DNA of 33,646 nucleotides from Candidatus Yanofskyibacteriota bacterium (GTDB lineage Bacteria > Patescibacteriota > Minisyncoccia > 2-02-FULL-40-12 > GWA2-44-9). This document shows, one piece after another, positions 29,248 through 33,646 of this stretch. The notes beneath the pieces are model-generated. The model was not told the DNA's origin and did no database searches. It saw nothing but the letters and a program-made list of their open reading frames with translations. Where the stretch lies: contig JADZAY010000016.1 of the NCBI GenBank assembly GCA_020852375.1, positions 1 through 33,646 of the forward strand, in the 5' to 3' direction. The translations under genes were made by a program, and so were the position numbers. Numbering within the stretch: the first letter of the stretch is position 1; each line of letters opens with the position of its first letter.

Positions 29248-29948
29248 GTTCCGTATACAAGTCCTTTCTTGAGATCCGCGAGAAGCTCGGCGGCTTTTCG
29301 TTCGCGATCATCATCTCCCCCCTCCTCTCGAGGCGCAGTGGCTCCGGCGGTGGAGCTCATGATGTTCTCAACCTCTTTATCGAACTCTCGTTTTAATCGC
29401 TCCAACTCCTCAGCGATCTGCTGGAGCCGCTCCGCCGATGGCGAAGCCGCAGATTCCTGCTGCTCGCCAGATACCGGCGCCGCCTCGGCTGGTTGCTCCG
29501 GAACAGGAGCTGCTGAAATGGAGAGTCCTTCCAATAACCCGTTGTAGTGCACATACTCATCCCTCATGTAATCATCAAATGCCTTCAAGTCTTCGAGGGC
29601 CTTCCGAGCAACCTCAGCCGCGGCGGCTGCCTCCGAGCTCTCTTCGCCGTGACCCTCGATCGCCTGACTGAGCGCTTCATTTGCGGCGGAAAGTGCTTCG
29701 TCGTATCTCACCCGCTCATCCGCGATCATCTCCTTTGCCTGCGCAACGAGACGCTCCATCTCGGCGCGGTCCGCCGTATCAGCCGCCCGATCGATCAATG
29801 GCTCCAGGTCGTCCAATCGAGCCTGAAGCGAGCGCTCTTCGGATACATTCTCCTGCGGCAATCCGGCGCTTTGTCGTAATTCCGCAACAATATCAGAGCC
29901 CACCTGCTGGGCCTGGGCAAGAATCGCGCGCACGGGAGACATGCTCAT
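29244..29948 (-). CDS. 234-aa helical hypothetical protein
   Basis: Unrecognised, soluble. Helical segments cover about 1-130 (AILAQAQQVGSDIVAELRQ, then AEMERLVAQAKEMIADERVR), followed by a Pro/Ala/Glu linker and a C-terminal helix (LQQIAEELERLKREFDKEV). The ATG at 29948 is preceded by TATACT, 10 nt upstream. It overlaps the 610-aa gene by 4 nt, implying equimolar coupled translation and possibly a complex (inference). Confidence 0.68.
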   Translation of the reverse strand: MSMSPVRAILAQAQQVGSDIVAELRQSAGLPQENVSEERSLQARLDDLEPLIDRAADTADRAEMERLVAQAKEMIADERVRYDEALSAANEALSQAIEGHGEESSEAAAAAEVARKALEDLKAFDDYMRDEYVHYNGLLEGLSISAAPVPEQPAEAAPVSGEQQESAASPSAERLQQIAEELERLKREFDKEVENIMSSTAGATAPREEGGDDDRERKAAELLADLKKGLVYGT

Positions 29949-29958
29949 ATACAGATGA

Positions 29959-29964
29959 AGTATA
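29959..29964 (-). promoter_or_regulatory. -10 TATACT before the 234-aa gene
   Basis: On the minus strand GGG-TATACT is followed by TCATCTGTAT and ATG, spacing 10. A leader of about 3 nt is predicted. Confidence 0.5.
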
Positions 29965-30005
29965 CCCTGCCCAGCTTTTCCTGGGCGTATGCTCTGTGGA
30001 TAGCA

Positions 30006-30872
30006 TCAGCGCTTCCGAGTCGCCTCACCTGCAAGAAGTGGAGCGTGTTCTGTTGCCCGCTCGATCGCCGAGGCGATCCGCACACGCAACGGGTGTTGGA
30101 AGAGCTCTCGGTACCGAGCATCTTCCGCACGACGGACCAAAGAGGAAAGCGTGGCGATCCGAGCCCGAAGCGCGCGGCGCTGCTCCAGTGAAAGATCATG
30201 CTGCACCGCCGCGTACTGGGCCCGAACGGTGCGCTGAAGCGCATGCGCCTGTGAAAGCGTCGGAGCTGACGGCCGACGCTCCGAAACGGGATAACGGTCG
30301 TGAAGCCGCTGGAGCAGGTTGATCAGTCGGTCCCGCTCCGGCGACGGTCGGCCATCCATTCTCCGCGCATCCAGCTCCTGCAGCTGCTCATAAAAACGGT
30401 TCAGCTGGTCATGAAAATCTTCTTTCGTATCTCGATCAAATGCACCGCGCCGCTCCAGCAACTCTGCGTATGTCTCAAGGTTTGCAGCGCCTTCGAACAA
30501 GGATTCCACCTCCCCTTCGTATACGGCGAATGCCCGATCCCGCTCGAGATCACGACCTTCGTGCATACGCTGTGCAAGCCAGTCGCGAATGCGGGCGACT
30601 TCCACCGGCTCCAAGCCCGATGCGTGCTCAAGCCGTTCCCGCTCTGTCTCGTAGACATGCCGAAGATTCCGCTCCGCCTCTCGCACCTCTTCCGTGGAGC
30701 CCCCGCCGGATCGGTATCGTTCGCGAGCGGCCTCAACGGCGCTCATCGCGTCCCAGATCCTGTCCTCGACGCCCTCTTGGTATGCCGCAACGCCGCGCTC
30801 GTGAGCGCGCTGCTCATGCTCCTCGGGAGGAGTTGTGTGCACATGAAGCGGCCATTCGGCAGAGGTTCCCAT
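30006..30872 (-). CDS. 288-aa helical hypothetical protein
   Basis: Unrecognised. A charged, Arg/Glu-rich, all-helical protein beginning MGTSAEWPLHV, with heptad-like stretches (REAERNLRHVYETERERLE; LQRTVRAQYAAVQHDLSLEQ). No TM or signal is seen. The ATG at 30872 is chosen over one 18 nt upstream because TATGAT ends exactly 6 nt before it. It heads the cluster that includes the 234-, 610- and 118-aa proteins; a 57-bp gap with a -10 separates it from the next gene. Confidence 0.68.
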   Translation of the reverse strand: MGTSAEWPLHVHTTPPEEHEQRAHERGVAAYQEGVEDRIWDAMSAVEAARERYRSGGGSTEEVREAERNLRHVYETERERLEHASGLEPVEVARIRDWLAQRMHEGRDLERDRAFAVYEGEVESLFEGAANLETYAELLERRGAFDRDTKEDFHDQLNRFYEQLQELDARRMDGRPSPERDRLINLLQRLHDRYPVSERRPSAPTLSQAHALQRTVRAQYAAVQHDLSLEQRRALRARIATLSSLVRRAEDARYRELFQHPLRVRIASAIERATEHAPLLAGEATRKR

Positions 30873-30878
30873 ATCCTC

Positions 30879-30884
30879 ATCATA
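30879..30884 (-). promoter_or_regulatory. -10 TATGAT, leaderless, for 30006-30872
   Basis: On the minus strand TATGAT is followed by GAGGAT and ATG, spacing 6. Confidence 0.5.
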
Positions 30885-30931
30885 CCGCATAACGCCGCAT
30901 GTGATGATGCGACGTGTCGATATCTTGCGGT

Positions 30932-31372
30932 CTAGATGCCTAGTCCATCTCCCGGACCATCGAGCGCGGCATTCACCATGCGGTCTGCATCCTTGTTGTA
31001 TTCGCGACGAACGTGCTCGAACGTCACTGATTTGAAATCAAGGCGCGCATTCCACACATCGAGAAAGATGCTCCGGAGGCTTGCATCGCGGACTTTGTAT
31101 TCACCGTTGAGCTGTTTCACCAAAAGCTCGCTGTCCGCTTTCACGTGGACGATCGCCGCGCCTGCATGTTCGGCTCCGATCACGGCTTTCAGCTTGCGAA
31201 GCGCCAAGAGCACCGCGGTATATTCGGCGACATTGTTCGTCGCTATCCCCAACCGCTCACCCTGTTCGATCCGCTCGATCCCGGGTCCATCGATCACAAA
31301 CCCGGACGCGGCGGGGCCGGGATTTCCCCGCGAACCACCGTCGGTATGGATTGTGTACACAGGTACGTTCAT
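30932..31372 (-). CDS. rnhA: ribonuclease HI
   Basis: The 146-aa enzyme cleaves RNA in RNA-DNA hybrids. The four acidic active-site residues are in place: Asp in IHTDGGSRGNPG near 10, Glu in NNVAEYTA near 50, Asp in VKADSELLVKQL near 75 and Asp in NKDADRMVN near 128. It lacks the basic-protrusion insert of E. coli RNase HI and so resembles the short, plant-type (ribonuclease HI family) form. The ATG overlaps the DHH gene stop by 4 nt. Confidence 0.93.
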   Translation of the reverse strand: MNVPVYTIHTDGGSRGNPGPAASGFVIDGPGIERIEQGERLGIATNNVAEYTAVLLALRKLKAVIGAEHAGAAIVHVKADSELLVKQLNGEYKVRDASLRSIFLDVWNARLDFKSVTFEHVRREYNKDADRMVNAALDGPGDGLGI

Positions 31373-32265
31373 GCTGTTTGCTCTGATGACGCCTCTACGG
31401 GGCGAAACGGCAGATCTTCGAGGCGATCCACCCTGAATCCAGCCGCATGCACATGCCCCCCACCGTTATATTTCAGAGCAATGCGCGAAACGTCGACGCC
31501 CTCCGGAGTGGAGCGAAGCGAAACATATGGTGTGTCTCCGCGCATCCGCCACACCACACCGAACGGCCGCCCAGTCGCAAGTGCGTTGGCAACCTCGGAA
31601 TGGAATAGCTCCGTGGTCACCGCGAGCACCCGGTGCCCCTCGAACTCGATCTCGTATGCACTATTCGTTACCAATCGCTCGACGCACTTCGCCCGGTACT
31701 CCCCCACAAGCGCGCCGTACCGCATCGCGCGACGACGCCCCGCCGCACTCTCCAGTGTCCGCGCGAGTTTTGTGTACACTTTGAAATCGAAGTCATAGAG
31801 ATCAAGCCAGTCGCTGATCACCCAGGAATCCAAAGCATCCTTCCGATAGAGATCGATGTCTTCGACAACCCGGAGTATGTATGGCACCGGAACGCCGGGG
31901 TGAAAATACTCCCACGCGATGACCGCACCCGAATGCTCGCTTGAATACCGGAAGTCGTGCGCCATTTCCGTTTCCGCACGACAGGACACATGGTGATCAA
32001 GCGCGATCACACGGTCATTCTTGCGTATAAGCCGCTCCATCACGTCACGGGTGTAGGTAAAATCGACGAGGTAAACGGTTTTTCCTGTCAGTCCCTCCGG
32101 AGCCGGAACCTGGTGCTCCACTGCAATGTATTCTGCGGACTTTCCAAGTTTTCGAAACGCGGCCCACGCGGCACCGAATCCATCGGTACAGCCCTTGTGA
32201 TAGAGAACGACGATCTTTTTCGATATCTTCCGCGTTCCGCCCCGATGTTCAATGAATTTCGTCAT
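31369..32265 (-). CDS. DHH-family phosphoesterase
   Basis: The 298-aa protein has the DHH domain (VLYHKGCTDGFGAAWAAF near 20 and ALDHHVS near 88) and a C-terminal DHHA1-like part with NGGGHVHAAGF near 268. Metal-dependent phosphodiester hydrolysis on oligonucleotides or cyclic dinucleotides is the family activity. The pairing with rnhA would fit RNA-fragment turnover, but the substrate is not known. It is coupled by ATGA overlaps to pgk upstream and rnhA downstream. Confidence 0.88.
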   Translation of the reverse strand: MTKFIEHRGGTRKISKKIVVLYHKGCTDGFGAAWAAFRKLGKSAEYIAVEHQVPAPEGLTGKTVYLVDFTYTRDVMERLIRKNDRVIALDHHVSCRAETEMAHDFRYSSEHSGAVIAWEYFHPGVPVPYILRVVEDIDLYRKDALDSWVISDWLDLYDFDFKVYTKLARTLESAAGRRRAMRYGALVGEYRAKCVERLVTNSAYEIEFEGHRVLAVTTELFHSEVANALATGRPFGVVWRMRGDTPYVSLRSTPEGVDVSRIALKYNGGGHVHAAGFRVDRLEDLPFRPVEASSEQTA

Positions 32266-33347
32266 GAAGCGTAGTATCCGAGCGCCTGAAGCCCCGGGAG
32301 CTGTTCACCTGCAAGAAAGGCAAGCATAGCGCCGCCCCCCGTGGAAACGACGCCGAACCGGTCCAAGAGGTTCAAACGCGCGACAGCCGCAATCGTATCA
32401 CCGCCGCCCACGAGCGTCCATGCGCCGCTCGCCGCGATCGCTCGCGCGACCGCTTCGGTTCCCGCAGAGAATCGCGGATCCTCGAACTCGCCCAGCGGAC
32501 CGTTCCAGACGATCGTCGAAGCACCCGCCGCGAGCCCCACGAAGAGCGCTACTGATTCAGGTCCGATATCGACGATGCGCCCATCGTCCATGACCGAGTC
32601 GACCGGAAGCACCAGTCGCACATCATGGACGTCAAGTCCGGCGAGCAGTTCTTCGGGATGTTCGTCGACACGCGATGAACCGATGTCGCGTCCCAGCACC
32701 CGGAAGATATCGTTCGCGAGCACACCGCCGATCGCGATACGCTCTGCTGATTCCAGGAGCGCACGAATAACCGGCACCTTCGTGCTGGCCTTCGCTCCCC
32801 CCATGTAGACAATCTTCCCCTTCGCAGGCGCGCTGATGGCCCGCGCAAGTTGGGCGACCTCCTTCACGATGAGCGGCCCGGCATACGAAGAGACAAGCCC
32901 GGGGATGCGAACGACCGACGCGTGGGCCCGATGACACACCGCGAACGCGTTGTTCACGAAGAGGTCGCAGCCCTCCACAAGCCGCCGAGCGTACGCCGCA
33001 TCGTTGGCCTCCTCGCCCGGATCGCTCCGGAGGTTCTCGAAGAGCGCGACCGCCTCCGCACCGCTCCAGTACGCCTGAACATCTGCGAAATCCCTGCAGA
33101 AGCGCATCTGTACACCGAGGATGCGCTCAAGGTGGGGCACCAACGGTTCGAACGACGGCGCGCTTCCGCTATGCGCGATCATCAGCACCCGCGCACCGCG
33201 ATCAAGCAGCTGGCGCACACACTCACGCTGGGCAACAATGCGATATTCCTCTGCTATATTCCCCTGCGTATCCAACGGCACATCAAAATCGGCGCGCATG
33301 AGCACCTTCTTGCCGTTCAGATCCCCGGCTTGGTCAATCGTTTTCAT
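32262..33347 (-). CDS. pgk: phosphoglycerate kinase, divergent short form
   Basis: The 361-aa protein transfers phosphate between 1,3-bisphosphoglycerate and ADP in glycolysis. Conserved parts are ENLRSDPGEE near 103, HRAHASVV near 138, GGAKASTKVPV near 179, WNGPLGEFED near 283 and VGGGDTIAAV near 318, ending in STGGGAMLAFL. It is about 30-50 residues shorter than usual PGK. The N-terminal substrate loop is altered: RADFDVP replaces R-x-DFNVP, and HSGSAP stands where HLGRP normally supplies a substrate-binding Arg. It heads the pgk-DHH-rnhA operon. TATACT lies 8 nt before the ATG. Confidence 0.9.
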   Translation of the reverse strand: MKTIDQAGDLNGKKVLMRADFDVPLDTQGNIAEEYRIVAQRECVRQLLDRGARVLMIAHSGSAPSFEPLVPHLERILGVQMRFCRDFADVQAYWSGAEAVALFENLRSDPGEEANDAAYARRLVEGCDLFVNNAFAVCHRAHASVVRIPGLVSSYAGPLIVKEVAQLARAISAPAKGKIVYMGGAKASTKVPVIRALLESAERIAIGGVLANDIFRVLGRDIGSSRVDEHPEELLAGLDVHDVRLVLPVDSVMDDGRIVDIGPESVALFVGLAAGASTIVWNGPLGEFEDPRFSAGTEAVARAIAASGAWTLVGGGDTIAAVARLNLLDRFGVVSTGGGAMLAFLAGEQLPGLQALGYYAS

Positions 33348-33355
33348 TCCCGTTC

Positions 33356-33361
33356 AGTATA
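33356..33361 (-). promoter_or_regulatory. -10 TATACT before pgk
   Basis: On the minus strand ATG-TATACT (TG-like extension ATG) is followed by GAACGGGA and ATG, spacing 8. It lies directly behind the terminator of the preceding gene. Confidence 0.6.
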
Positions 33362-33364
33362 CAT

Positions 33365-33402
33365 AAAAACAAAACGCCGTGCAGGGTAAGTCCTGCACGG
33401 CG
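33365..33402 (-). terminator. intrinsic terminator after the partial gene
   Basis: On the minus strand CGCCGTGCAGG / CCTGCACGGCG forms an 11-bp perfect stem (loop of 6) followed by TTTTGTTTTT. Confidence 0.9.
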
Positions 33403-33414
33403 GAAATGCCGGCG

Positions 33415-33645
33415 CTACTTACGGACTGCGGCGAACCGACAGCCCTCGAGCCAGACGTTGCCGTACCAGACCAGGTTCAGGCGACGCTCGCGGTCAAGCC
33501 GGTGCAGATACGCCACGCTGCGGCCGCCGTGGACCTGGACCATAGTTCCCAAGGCGATGATGGGAAACTCGAGCTGGAGGAGCGGGTGCTGGATGCCGAT
33601 CCAGAGGAGTTCCTGGAAGGTGGCGGGACGCAGCCCTTGGCGGTC
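33415..33645 (-). CDS. 3' part of an unknown gene (window edge)
   Basis: An open minus-strand frame enters from the window edge and ends with TAG at 33415-33417. The 76 visible residues read DRQGLRPATFQELLWIGIQH, an EFPIIALGTMVQV stretch, and a basic C-terminus ending FAAVRK. A strong terminator follows 13 nt later. The protein looks globular with beta strands at the C-terminus. I do not recognise a named family. Its terminator and codon style (CTC/CAG/GCC-rich) match the SD-led small genes elsewhere in the window. Confidence 0.65.
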   Translation of the reverse strand, partial: DRQGLRPATFQELLWIGIQHPLLQLEFPIIALGTMVQVHGGRSVAYLHRLDRERRLNLVWYGNVWLEGCRFAAVRK

Positions 33646-33646
33646 C

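Noticed and set aside
27961-29547. 528-codon plus-strand frame opposite the 610-aa coiled-coil gene
   Set aside because: Cys/Phe/Leu/Arg-rich composition typical of an antisense reading. The minus frame has coupled starts, overlaps and a sensible helical composition.
1-33646. CRISPR array, insertion sequence or prophage
   Set aside because: No regularly spaced short identical repeats, no transposase or integrase motifs, and no capsid, terminase or tail proteins were seen.
1-33646. recoding of UGA (as in Gracilibacteria/Absconditabacteria)
   Set aside because: Several genes, including pgk, the DHH gene, xseA and rsmE, end cleanly at UGA with correct family lengths, and an SPF-type release factor is present.

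Overview
The window looks like a GC-rich chromosome segment of a Patescibacteria / Candidate Phyla Radiation organism, probably Parcubacteria-like. The case rests on small, tightly packed genes with many 4-nt stop/start overlaps, a DUF4012 surface protein, a PspC mini-protein, a TM plus coiled-coil FtsB/DivIC-like protein, two proteins with an N-terminal 'GW' helical module followed by membrane segments, unusually short versions of familiar enzymes, and tRNA genes without an encoded CCA. This assignment is an inference from gene content, not a phylogeny. UGA is a stop codon here and a class-I release factor with an SPF motif is present, so the code is standard.

Layout. 1-405 is gene-free, G-rich and repetitive. 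406-10.4 kb is rich in DNA repair: uvrB (-), ruvA (+), an RlpA-like wall protein, a membrane protein, a MutY-like glycosylase, a helical protein, nth, then pspC, rsmE, xseB, a membrane protein, a newly read 44-codon ORF and xseA, headed by CapA and a small GW/TM protein. 11.7-14.2 kb is an accessory stretch of short genes with strong Shine-Dalgarno (SD) sequences and their own terminators, ending in a 2H phosphoesterase and a zinc-ribbon protein. 14.3-17.5 kb holds tRNA-Gln, ftsX-ftsE-prfB directly behind tRNA-Thr, a 45-aa secreted peptide, a repeat cluster resembling tRNA T-arms, and tRNA-Gly. 17.5-20.4 kb has an FtsB-like gene, a 33-aa TM mini-ORF, lepA and a lipoprotein. 20.4-26.5 kb is a surface-glycan cluster (DUF4012, two GT4 glycosyltransferases, a polyprenyl-phosphate sugar transferase, GIY-YIG at the head). 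26.6-27.0 kb is RNase P RNA. 27.0-30.9 kb holds four unrecognised soluble helical or acidic proteins. 30.9-33.4 kb is pgk-DHH-rnhA, and the window ends in the 3' part of an unknown gene.

Almost everything is on the minus strand. The plus-strand genes are ruvA, two SD-led small genes and the 33-aa mini-ORF.

Two modes of initiation are visible. Many core genes have an extended -10 hexamer (TG-n-TATACT or TACAAT) ending 6-8 nt before the ATG, so their mRNAs should be leaderless or nearly so. The small accessory genes instead carry near-perfect SD sequences. The most striking local arrangement is prfB: its start codon lies 5 nt after the tRNA-Thr 3' end, its best SD is inside the tRNA, and the encoded RF2 lacks the whole N-terminal domain. 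Both HhH-GPD glycosylases (MutY-like and Nth) have lost their iron-sulfur cluster cysteines.
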